Position numbers and translations under genes: made by a program. Under the pieces are notes generated by a model, which was given only the letters and a program-made list of their open reading frames with translations, was not told the origin of the DNA and made no database searches. 5,158 nucleotides of DNA from Gemmatimonadota bacterium (GTDB taxonomy: Bacteria > Gemmatimonadota > Gemmatimonadetes > Gemmatimonadales > Gemmatimonadaceae). Positions 1 through 5,158 of this stretch are shown here, in pieces (the first letter of the stretch is position 1; each line of letters begins with the position of its first letter). The stretch spans positions 1 to 5,158 of the forward strand of contig JAOUHR010000188.1 of the NCBI GenBank assembly GCA_029884515.1. The letters are read 5' to 3'.

Positions 1-705
1 GATCGCCCCGCCCTGCACGTTCCGGTGACCGTACGACCAGATCTCGGGCAGGGCATCGGTCCGCCCGGCGAAGGGGTTGTCGTGCGGCACCGTACCGTCG
101 CGCTCCAATCGCACGATCTTCCCGAGTCCCTGCATCAGGTCCTGGGCGCGATCACGGTAGTTCATCCGCTCGCCCTGCGTGACGAAGAGCTTGCCGTCGG
201 GCGCGAAGACGACCCGCGACCCATAGTGACCACCGCCCTCGACCTTGGGCCGCTGCCGGTAGATCACGGTCACGTTCTCGAGCCCGGTCGCGCCGAGTGT
301 GCCGCGCGCGGCGGCCGTGCCCGCGCCGCCCTCCCCCTCCTCCGCGTAGGTGAGGTAGACAAGGCGGTTCTCCGCGAAGTTGGGGTCGACACCGACGTCG
401 AGCAGGCCGCCCTGCCCCACGGCGTGGACGGCGGGCACGCCGGTGAGCGGTGCGGAGAGCGAGCCGTCCGTCCCGACGATCCGCAGTCGCCCCGGCCGTT
501 CCGTGACGAGGATCCTGCCGTCCGGCAGGAAGGCGAGCCCCCACGGGTGCTCGAGCCCGCTCGCCACCGTCTCGGTGCGCACCACGCCCTCGGTATAGCC
601 GGGTTGTGGCGAGGCCGGCGCGTCGCCCTGGGCGCCGGCGCCGGGGCCGGCTCCGCACGCGAATGCAGCGGCCAGGAGGAACAGCGGAGTGGTGTGCTGT
701 CGCAT
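1..705 (-). CDS. PQQ-dependent sugar dehydrogenase (aldose sugar dehydrogenase type), N-terminal 235 residues, cut by window edge
   Basis: Predicted periplasmic quinoprotein that oxidises aldose sugars with PQQ and calcium (soluble glucose dehydrogenase / YliI superfamily, a six-bladed propeller). The start is ATG at 705-703, with AGGGG five bases upstream. Residues 1-25 form a signal: a hydrophobic stretch ends in AAFAC with Cys17, a permissive lipobox, but signal peptidase I cleavage at AGA/Q (25/26) is also possible. Family motifs follow in order: [18 protein letters not shown] (53-70), [12 protein letters not shown] (99-110), GGGHYGSR (157-164) and EIWSYGHRN (221-229). His160 aligns with the catalytic base His of this family, and the Arg of GHRN with a PQQ-contacting Arg; both are family knowledge applied by eye. 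The frame is open to base 1. Family members are usually about 370-400 residues, so roughly the last 150 lie outside the window. Family assignment is firm; the sugar substrate cannot be told. Confidence 0.93.
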   Translation of the reverse strand, partial: MRQHTTPLFLLAAAFACGAGPGAGAQGDAPASPQPGYTEGVVRTETVASGLEHPWGLAFLPDGRILVTERPGRLRIVGTDGSLSAPLTGVPAVHAVGQGGLLDVGVDPNFAENRLVYLTYAEEGEGGAGTAAARGTLGATGLENVTVIYRQRPKVEGGGHYGSRVVFAPDGKLFVTQGERMNYRDRAQDLMQGLGKIVRLERDGTVPHDNPFAGRTDALPEIWSYGHRNVQGGAI

Positions 706-745
706 CGTCGCCCCTGGGAGGATCACGCCCTCAGTGTAGCGGGGC

Positions 746-770
746 GGCACCGGAGGCGGCTAGCCGTGCC
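746..770 (-). terminator. GC-rich imperfect hairpin directly after the lipoprotein stop; possible weak terminator or attenuator
   Basis: On the transcribed strand the seven bases GGCACGG begin immediately after the TGA at 773-771. They can pair with CCG-G-TGCC, giving a 7-bp stem with one bulged base and a 10-base loop. A perfect 10-bp palindrome, CGGCTAGCCG (757-766), overlaps it and offers an alternative fold. No T-run follows, so this is not a classical intrinsic terminator. In GC-rich DNA such a hairpin can easily arise by chance. It lies in the 65-base gap before the sugar dehydrogenase, where no convincing promoter was seen. Confidence 0.22.
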
Positions 771-1244
771 TCAGTCGCGTACGAGCGTCGGGACGGTCGC
801 CCAGTGCTCCGGCGAGACCGCATGCCGGACCTGCAACTCGTACCGCCCGGGCGGACTCGCGACGCGCAGGACGTCCGTGGTCACCACCGAATCGCCGGGG
901 GCGAGCTGCGTGGACTGGCTGTACGCGGCACAATGGAGCAGGAAGGAGACCACCTCGAGCGACCCGGCGTAGTCAAGGCCGCAGACGCGGCTCTCGAGCG
1001 GGATCGTGACGAGCCCGGCGTTGCGGATCACGGAGCGCACCTCGATGTCGTTCCCGTCGAGCAGCGCGGCAGGGCTGATCGTGACCACCTGCACGAGGCC
1101 GGCACCGAACGGCTCCTCGGCCCAGCCGCTGATCCGACCCACGGGCGCGAGCAGGCTCGGCGCGTCGCAGGCGGCAAGGGCCAGCGACGACGACGCAACG
1201 AGCGCGCGGAGGATCGTGAGGAAGGAACGGCGGGACGGAACCAA
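771..1244 (-). CDS. Hypothetical exported lipoprotein with Tat-like motif and lipobox, 157 aa
   Basis: I do not recognise a named family. The start is TTG at 1244-1242. It is the only start codon upstream of the signal: the frame reaches back to a TGA at 1283-1281 with no ATG or GTG, and a GAGG lies eight bases upstream. The N-terminus has SRRSFLT (residues 4-10), which fits the twin-arginine consensus S-R-R-x-F-L-K. A hydrophobic stretch then ends in the lipobox LAAC (23-26), so Cys26 should be lipidated. Asp27 at position +2 is the inner-membrane retention signal in enterobacteria; whether the rule holds here is unknown. The mature part (27-157) looks all-beta, with alternating hydrophobic residues and a closing SPPGRYELQV (130-139) typical of Ig-like or BsuPI-like sandwich strands. 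Cys88 and Cys105 could form a disulfide. It is 80 bases after the PagL-like gene and 65 bases before the sugar dehydrogenase. Function unknown. Confidence 0.82.
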   Translation of the reverse strand: MVPSRRSFLTILRALVASSSLALAACDAPSLLAPVGRISGWAEEPFGAGLVQVVTISPAALLDGNDIEVRSVIRNAGLVTIPLESRVCGLDYAGSLEVVSFLLHCAAYSQSTQLAPGDSVVTTDVLRVASPPGRYELQVRHAVSPEHWATVPTLVRD

Positions 1245-1252
1245 CGGGAGGG

Positions 1253-1256
1253 CCTC
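1253..1256 (-). promoter_or_regulatory. Ribosome binding site (GAGG) supporting the TTG start of the lipoprotein
   Basis: The transcribed strand reads GAGG, then eight bases, then TTG. This is normal Shine-Dalgarno spacing and supports the TTG, the only in-frame start between the upstream stop and the signal peptide. Four bases in GC-rich DNA are weak evidence alone; the position matching the complete signal peptide is what makes it credible. Confidence 0.45.
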
Positions 1257-1324
1257 GTGTGGGGTGGCGGTTGTGCTACCTCACGGGACCCTCGGGTGTC
1301 ACGCCCCTATCACGATGTGGCGAC

Positions 1325-2002
1325 CTATCGCCGGAAGTGGAACCCGACGGTCAGGAGGTGAGAGGCCACACCGGGGTTCTCCCTGCTCGTACCGGCGTTC
1401 GAGAGATGGTGGAACCGGTAGGTGAGCGTGACCGCCGGCCGGTCGGGTCCGCCGATGCGCAGGCCGGCCTCGCCCGACGCCGTGAAGTTGAACCGCGTCG
1501 CCCGCGTGGTCGGCACGCGGCGATCGAAGAACAGTGCGCCGACAGCCATGCCGACCGTCGGCGCCACCGTGCGAGCCCGCCTGAATCGGGCCGTGATGCC
1601 GGCGGGGTTGAAGCCGAAGCCGTATGCCGAACCGGAGGGAAAGAGCCTCCCTCCGTCGTCCTGCGGCAGCACGCAGAGATCGGCCCCCGGGCAGGGCACG
1701 CCGAGGCCTCGCGCGCTGGTGTACGGGCGCGAGAGGAGCGCGACCGGCACGAGGTCGAACGTGTACTCGAAGCGCGCGCCCTCCGCCGCGTTGGCGTGCC
1801 ATCCGAGGGGATGCGAGATGCGCACGGCAAGGATGCCGAGGTTCATCTCGGGGGACGCGCCGAGCAGGCCCCAGCGCGGGGAGTTGGAGGCGAGGCCACC
1901 CCAGACCTCGAGGCCCCGGTGCTCGCGCGTGGCCTCCTGCGCTGCCGCCGGGAACGCGACGGCGACCGCCACGACCACCGCGATCGTCGCTCGCGCGCTC
2001 AT
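1325..2002 (-). CDS. Acyloxyacyl hydrolase, PagL-like lipid A 3-O-deacylase family, 225 aa
   Basis: Predicted outer-membrane beta-barrel esterase. PagL enzymes remove the 3-O-linked acyl chain from lipid A. The ATG at 2002-2000 overlaps the transporter stop in ATGA, and no good Shine-Dalgarno precedes it, so translation is probably coupled. Residues 1-21 are a clear Sec signal peptide (cleavage AAA/QE). The mature part has many short amphipathic strands. Near the C-terminus is RFHHLSNAGT (196-205), matching the PagL active-site signature: His199 and Ser201 align with P. aeruginosa PagL His126 and Ser128. NPGVAS (209-214) matches the following conserved block, but Ala213 stands where I place the PagL glutamate (Glu140); Glu208 is nearby. 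Family members with Asn at this place are, as I recall, common. A loop with Cys104 and Cys110 (about 95-125) is longer than in the Pseudomonas enzyme. Family call good; deacylase activity not assured. Confidence 0.85.
   Translation of the reverse strand: MSARATIAVVVAVAVAFPAAAQEATREHRGLEVWGGLASNSPRWGLLGASPEMNLGILAVRISHPLGWHANAAEGARFEYTFDLVPVALLSRPYTSARGLGVPCPGADLCVLPQDDGGRLFPSGSAYGFGFNPAGITARFRRARTVAPTVGMAVGALFFDRRVPTTRATRFNFTASGEAGLRIGGPDRPAVTLTYRFHHLSNAGTSRENPGVASHLLTVGFHFRR
1999..2002 (-). other. ATGA stop/start overlap between transporter and PagL-like gene
   Basis: The transcribed strand reads ATGA at 2002-1999. ATG starts the hydrolase and TGA ends the transporter, a 4-base overlap typical of translational coupling by re-initiation. 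The absence of a clear Shine-Dalgarno in the preceding 20 bases (which are transporter codons) fits this. It ties the two genes to one transcript. Confidence 0.9.
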
Positions 2003-3651
2003 TCGGTGATCGTGATGTCCACGTCCTTCGTCTCCTTCAGGAGGAGCGCACCCACCACGAGCGTGAGCAGCGCCACGATGACGGGATACCAGAGTCCGGC
2101 GTAGATGTCGCCCTTCGCCGCGACGATCGCGAACGCCGTCGTGGGCAGGAACCCGCCGAACCAGCCGTTGCCGATATGGTACGGCAGCGACATGGACGTG
2201 TAACGGATCCTGGACGGGAACATCTCCACCAGCATCGCCGCGATGGGGCCGTACACCATCGTCACGTAGAGCACGAGGATGAAGAGCACGAGCACGACCA
2301 TCGGCTTGTTGATCCGCGCGGGGTCGGCCTGCGCGGGATACCCGGCCTCGGCGAGCGCGGCCTCGAGCGCCGCGTCGAAGGCCGCGCGCCGGTCGCTCGC
2401 GTCGGCGGCGGTCGCGTCGAAGGACGGAATGCGCGTGGCGCCCACGGAGATCTCGGCGCCGCCCGTGAGCGGGCTGTCGGCGTTGGTGTACGGCACGCCG
2501 CGGCTCACCAGCGCCGACTTCGCCACGTCGCAGGGGGAGGTGAACTTGCTCGTCCCCACGGGATTGAACTGCACGGAGCACCCGTCCACGTCTGCCGTCA
2601 CGACCACCGGCGCGACGGACTGCGCGTGCGCGAGGGCCGGGTTCGCGTAGTCGGTGAGGAGGTGGAAGAGCGGGAAGTAGGTCGCCGCTGCCAGCGCACA
2701 CCCCGCCATGATGATCGGCTTGCGGCCGATCCGGTCCGAGAGGGCGCCGAAGATGATGAAGAACGGCGTGCCGATGAGGAGCGAGACCGCGACGAGGATG
2801 TTCGCCGTCTGCGCGTCCACCTTGAGGGTCTGCGTGAGGAAGAAGAGTGAGTAGAACTGCCCCGTGTACCAGACCACCGCCTGGCCCGCCGTGAGTCCGA
2901 AGAGCGCGAGCAGCACGAGCTTCAGGTTCCCCCATTCGGCGAACGACTCGCGCAGCGGCGCCTTGGACCGCGTGCCGTCGCGCTTCATCGCCTGGAACAC
3001 CGGCGACTCGTCGAGGGCGAGCCGGATCCAGACCGAGATGCCGAGCAGCACCACGGAGAGCAGGAAGGGGATGCGCCATCCCCAGGCCTCGAACGCCTCG
3101 CCACCGAGCAGGATGCGGCAGCCGAGGATGATGACCAGCGAGAGGAAGAGCCCCATCGTCGCCGTGGTCTGGATCCATGCCGTGTATGCCCCCCGCTTCC
3201 CGTGCGGCGCGTGCTCCGCGACGTAGGTCGCGGCGCCGCCGTACTCACCGCCCAGGGCAAGGCCCTGCAACAGCCGCAGCAGCACGAGGAGCACGGGTGC
3301 GGTGATGCCGATGCTCGCATACGACGGCAGGATGCCGACGATGAACGTCGACGCGCCCATGATCACGATGGTGATCAGGAAGGTGTACTTCCGCCCGACG
3401 AGGTCGCCGAGCCGGCCGAACACCAGCGCGCCGAAGGGACGCACGGCGAAGCCCGCCGCGAACGCCATCAGCGCGAAGATGAACCCCGCCGTGGGATTCA
3501 CGCCGGAGAAGAACTGCCGGCTGATGATCGCGGCGAGCGAGCCGTAGAGGTAGAAGTCGTACCACTCGAACACGGTGCCGAGGGACGACGCGATGATCAC
3601 GCGACGGATGTCGCGGACGGGCAGGACGGCGGCGGGGGCCGGGGAGGTCAT
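1999..3651 (-). CDS. MFS transporter, metabolite:H+ symporter (MHS) type with large periplasmic insert, 550 aa
   Basis: Predicted inner-membrane proton-coupled solute importer, of the family that includes KgtP, ProP and ShiA. Evidence in order: EWYDFYLYG in TM1 (29-37), the MHS hallmark; RPFGALVFGRLGDLVGRK (71-88), holding motif A in loop 2-3; LRLLQGLALGGEYGGA in TM4 (125-140); GWRIPFLLS (191-199) opening TM6; GALSDRIGRK (302-311), the second motif A in loop 8-9. Twelve membrane segments can be drawn (about 18-40, 55-78, 89-110, 115-137, 155-178, 192-212, 244-264, 280-302, 312-332, 449-473, 485-510, 515-538). Residues 334-448 form a hydrophilic insert between TM9 and TM10, on the periplasmic side, with Cys358 and Cys374. 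MHS members are usually about 430-500 residues, so the insert explains the extra length. The ATG at 3651-3649 has no strong ribosome site; an open frame continues upstream but is only the shadow of the preceding gene, which ends 22 bases earlier. Substrate cannot be told. Confidence 0.93.
   Translation of the reverse strand: MTSPAPAAVLPVRDIRRVIIASSLGTVFEWYDFYLYGSLAAIISRQFFSGVNPTAGFIFALMAFAAGFAVRPFGALVFGRLGDLVGRKYTFLITIVIMGASTFIVGILPSYASIGITAPVLLVLLRLLQGLALGGEYGGAATYVAEHAPHGKRGAYTAWIQTTATMGLFLSLVIILGCRILLGGEAFEAWGWRIPFLLSVVLLGISVWIRLALDESPVFQAMKRDGTRSKAPLRESFAEWGNLKLVLLALFGLTAGQAVVWYTGQFYSLFFLTQTLKVDAQTANILVAVSLLIGTPFFIIFGALSDRIGRKPIIMAGCALAAATYFPLFHLLTDYANPALAHAQSVAPVVVTADVDGCSVQFNPVGTSKFTSPCDVAKSALVSRGVPYTNADSPLTGGAEISVGATRIPSFDATAADASDRRAAFDAALEAALAEAGYPAQADPARINKPMVVLVLFILVLYVTMVYGPIAAMLVEMFPSRIRYTSMSLPYHIGNGWFGGFLPTTAFAIVAAKGDIYAGLWYPVIVALLTLVVGALLLKETKDVDITITE
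2308..2652 (-). other. Periplasmic insert domain of the MFS transporter (TM9-TM10 loop)
   Basis: About 115 residues (334-448 of the transporter) with no membrane segment. The loop is bounded by LFHLLTDYANPAL on the N-terminal side and RINKPMVVLVLFI on the C-terminal side. It contains a block with DGCSVQFNPVG (356-366) and SPCDVAKSAL (372-381), whose two cysteines are 16 residues apart and could form a disulfide in the oxidising periplasm. A likely amphipathic helix follows (ASDRRAAFDAALEAALAEAG, 418-437). Its periplasmic side is deduced from the cytoplasmic position of both motif-A loops. I recall similar inserts in other long MHS-type transporters, so it may mark a subfamily. Role unknown; substrate gating or binding would be a guess. 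Confidence 0.75.
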
Positions 3652-3673
3652 GTCCGAGAATATGGTGCCCCAG

Positions 3674-5158
3674 TCAGGGGTTGAACCAGTACGAGACCTT
3701 GAGCAGCAGGGTGTTGTCCGGGCGGGCGTTGAACAGGTGCGCGACGTCCCGGCCGGCATCGAACGTCCCCGGATCCCGGGCGTCGCGCCGGCCCTGCTGC
3801 CAGACGAGGAAGACCGTGGATCCCGGACGGTACTCCCACCGCAGCACGGTGTTGGAATTGAACTGCTTGCTGTTGAAGCCGGCGGGCACCGCGCCACCGC
3901 CGTACGGCTGGTAGCGGTCGTCGTACGAGGCCGCGCCTGCGTCGGCGAGCTCGCGCCAGTCGGACCAGGCCCCCGTCGCGATGAAGGGCTGCGCGTAGAG
4001 CTGCACGCTGAGCGTGGGCGTGAGCGTGACGTTCGCGCGCGCGGTCACCGCGAGTATGTGCTGGTCGAGCCGGGCGAAGGTGTAATGGACCGTGTCGCTG
4101 AGCAGCGCGCCGGCGTTGGCGACCCACTGGGCGTCATCCGTCCGACGCTCGAGGCTGCCGCCGAGCTCCACCGAGGTGCGCGTACCCACGCGCCCGACGA
4201 TCCCAGCCGAGAACAGGCGCGACGACGCACGACCCTCTGCTCCGCGGGAGAGCTGCAACTCGAACTCGGGCTTGAGCACGCGTCGCGCGTCGAGGTCCAG
4301 CGTGATGCCCAGCCGGTGGTTCGGCGAGACGCGGAGGGCGGGACCACCCCGCGCGCAGGAGACGCAGTGCGTCTCCCCCAGTTGCGATGCGGTCCAGGTG
4401 AGTGACGTCGTCCAGAAGTTGGCGAGTGACGCACTCGAGTGCACCAGCACCGTGAATCCGGTCGGCAGGCCGCCGGTGGTCCAGTGGTTCTCGCTGCTCA
4501 GCACGGCATTCGCCTGCCGGTACCAGCCCTTGGGCACGAGCGTGGAGTACACGAACTGGTTGCGCAGCATCATGTCGTTCACGAGCACCACGAAGCCGAG
4601 GTCGTTGAGCTCGGTGCCCGGCTCGGCGTAGCGCGTGGTGGTCTCCCAGCGCACCCGGCCGGCGTAGCGCCGGAGGGAGAGCGAGCTGACGCCCCCCGTC
4701 ATGCTCGTGCGCGCGGGATCGTACCGATAGTCGCCGTCCGGGCGCTGCGCGTAGTGCACGCTCGTGAGCTGTGTGCGTGCGATCGCAGCGGCGGAGCCGC
4801 GCGCCGCGGAGCGCCCGGTGTATCCCGAGAACTCCCAGCTGTCGGCGAACCGATGGAATCCCTGGAACAGCAGCGTGTACGCGTCTCTCCGCAGCAGCGG
4901 TTCGGTGGTGGGATCGAGGTCACGGACCAGCCCCGTGACCATCGTGCCCAGCTGCGACCGCCCGGTGCGGAAGTCCTGCACGAATCGCCCCACGAGCGTC
5001 GTCGCGTGCGGTTCGATGGTCTGGCCGGCGACGCCCTGCTCGCGCGCCGATGAGACCGCCACGAGGCCGAATTGCGCACCACCGTCGAGCCGGCCGGTGA
5101 CCTTCGCCGCGGCCTGGATCGTGGTCACGAGCGGGTCGCGTGGATCGCTGCGGAGCTG
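3674..5158 (-). CDS. DUF5916 domain-containing outer-membrane protein, C-terminal 494 residues, cut by window edge
   Basis: The frame is open to the window edge and ends at TGA 3676-3674. The visible part begins inside the DUF5916 region, with AAAKVTGRLDGGAQFGLVAV (17-36 of the visible part), then LVGRFVQDFRTGRSQLGTMV (55-74), a characteristic block of this family. The remainder is a run of alternating-polarity strands expected of an outer-membrane barrel. It ends with NTVLRWEYRPGSTVFLVWQQ (436-455), DVAHLF and the terminal strand LLLKVSYWFNP, the usual DUF5916 ending. Full-length members typically carry a signal peptide and a CBM9-like carbohydrate-binding domain before this barrel; that part, and the start codon, lie beyond 5158. 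A CxxC (Cys265-Val-Ser-Cys268) sits just before a conserved RGGP (270-273). The biochemical role of the family is not established; an outer-membrane channel or glycan-binding surface protein is inference. It is the first visible gene of the run, 22 bases before the transporter. Confidence 0.88.
   Translation of the reverse strand, partial: QLRSDPRDPLVTTIQAAAKVTGRLDGGAQFGLVAVSSAREQGVAGQTIEPHATTLVGRFVQDFRTGRSQLGTMVTGLVRDLDPTTEPLLRRDAYTLLFQGFHRFADSWEFSGYTGRSAARGSAAAIARTQLTSVHYAQRPDGDYRYDPARTSMTGGVSSLSLRRYAGRVRWETTTRYAEPGTELNDLGFVVLVNDMMLRNQFVYSTLVPKGWYRQANAVLSSENHWTTGGLPTGFTVLVHSSASLANFWTTSLTWTASQLGETHCVSCARGGPALRVSPNHRLGITLDLDARRVLKPEFELQLSRGAEGRASSRLFSAGIVGRVGTRTSVELGGSLERRTDDAQWVANAGALLSDTVHYTFARLDQHILAVTARANVTLTPTLSVQLYAQPFIATGAWSDWRELADAGAASYDDRYQPYGGGAVPAGFNSKQFNSNTVLRWEYRPGSTVFLVWQQGRRDARDPGTFDAGRDVAHLFNARPDNTLLLKVSYWFNP
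4355..4366 (-). other. CxxC motif in the DUF5916 barrel
   Basis: Codes for Cys-Val-Ser-Cys, the only two cysteines in the visible 494 residues. It directly precedes ARGGPALR, a block I recognise as conserved in the family, probably in a loop or at a strand edge. In an exported barrel this pair could form a vicinal-type disulfide or bind a metal; neither is shown. Confidence 0.5.

Noticed and set aside
733..738. TACACT on the minus strand upstream of the sugar dehydrogenase as a -10 box
   Set aside because: Four of six matches to TATAAT and no acceptable -35 element at the right distance.
25..972. Long plus-strand open frame (315 codons) covering the dehydrogenase and lipoprotein region
   Set aside because: Its translation is rich in Arg, Gly, Pro and His with no domain, signal or family motif. 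It lies opposite two genes with strong motifs and is a typical antisense shadow in GC-rich DNA. The plus-strand frames at 606-1361, 1259-2104, 1624-2850, 3202-3684, 3575-4405 and 4439-5053 are rejected for the same reason.
1273..1302. Possible promoter for the lipoprotein: GTGACA (1302-1297) and TAGCAC (1278-1273), 18 bases apart on the minus strand
   Set aside because: The first box matches TTGACA at five of six bases but the second matches TATAAT at only three. Too weak to call.
1325..3178. Minus-strand frame of 617 codons that would fuse a long N-terminal part to the PagL-like protein
   Set aside because: The upstream 392 codons are an out-of-frame reading of the transporter, with Arg/His/Pro-rich sequence. 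The real gene begins at the ATG at 2002, followed by a clear signal peptide.
1999..3651. Transporter as a drug efflux pump of the DHA families
   Set aside because: EWYDFYLYG in TM1 and the LQGLALGGEYGGA block in TM4 are hallmarks of the MHS import family rather than of drug:H+ antiporters.
3652..3897. 82-codon N-terminal extension of the transporter
   Set aside because: The extension overlaps the end of the DUF5916 gene in another frame and reads as low-complexity Ser/Pro/Arg/Cys. The ATG at 3651 gives a normal MHS N-terminus about 17 residues before TM1.
1..5158. CRISPR arrays, tRNA or rRNA genes, insertion-sequence ends, phage or toxin-antitoxin genes
   Set aside because: No regular direct repeats, no cloverleaf-like sequence, no transposase or integrase motifs. 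Nearly all bases are explained by the five genes.

Overview
The window is GC-rich DNA (roughly two thirds G+C by eye). It is almost fully occupied by five genes, all on the minus strand, so transcription runs from high to low coordinates. The gene types suggest a Gram-negative soil or environmental bacterium: a DUF5916-type outer-membrane protein, a PagL-like acyloxyacyl hydrolase, a PQQ-dependent sugar dehydrogenase of the aldose type and an MHS-family transporter. DUF5916 proteins are especially common in Gemmatimonadota, and also occur in Acidobacteriota and Bacteroidota. A Gemmatimonadota-like source is my best inference; no rRNA or other marker gene is present to confirm it.

Layout in transcription order: (1) 5158-3674, the C-terminal part of a DUF5916 protein whose N-terminus lies beyond the window edge; (2) 3651-1999, a 550-residue major facilitator transporter of the metabolite:H+ symporter type with an unusual periplasmic insert, starting 22 bases after gene 1 ends; (3) 2002-1325, a 225-residue secreted PagL-like lipid A deacylase homologue whose ATG overlaps the transporter stop codon in an ATGA; (4) 1244-771, an unrecognised 157-residue lipoprotein with a TTG start, a Tat-like motif and a lipobox, after an 80-base gap; (5) 705-1, the N-terminal 235 residues of a PQQ-dependent sugar dehydrogenase, after a 65-base gap that contains an imperfect hairpin. 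There is no gene-free stretch longer than 80 bases.

Genes 1-3 have operon-like spacing, and genes 2 and 3 are probably translationally coupled. Genes 4 and 5 could belong to the same transcript or have their own promoters; the gaps show no convincing promoter. Every protein is predicted to be in, or exported to, the cell envelope: outer-membrane barrel, inner-membrane transporter, outer-membrane hydrolase, lipoprotein, and periplasmic or lipid-anchored dehydrogenase. No common pathway can be read from the sequence, and I see no mobile element, CRISPR array, RNA gene or defence system. The points most worth a second look are the transporter's cysteine-containing insert, the coupling of a transporter to a lipid A deacylase homologue that seems to lack the usual third catalytic residue, and the Tat/lipobox double signal on the unknown lipoprotein.
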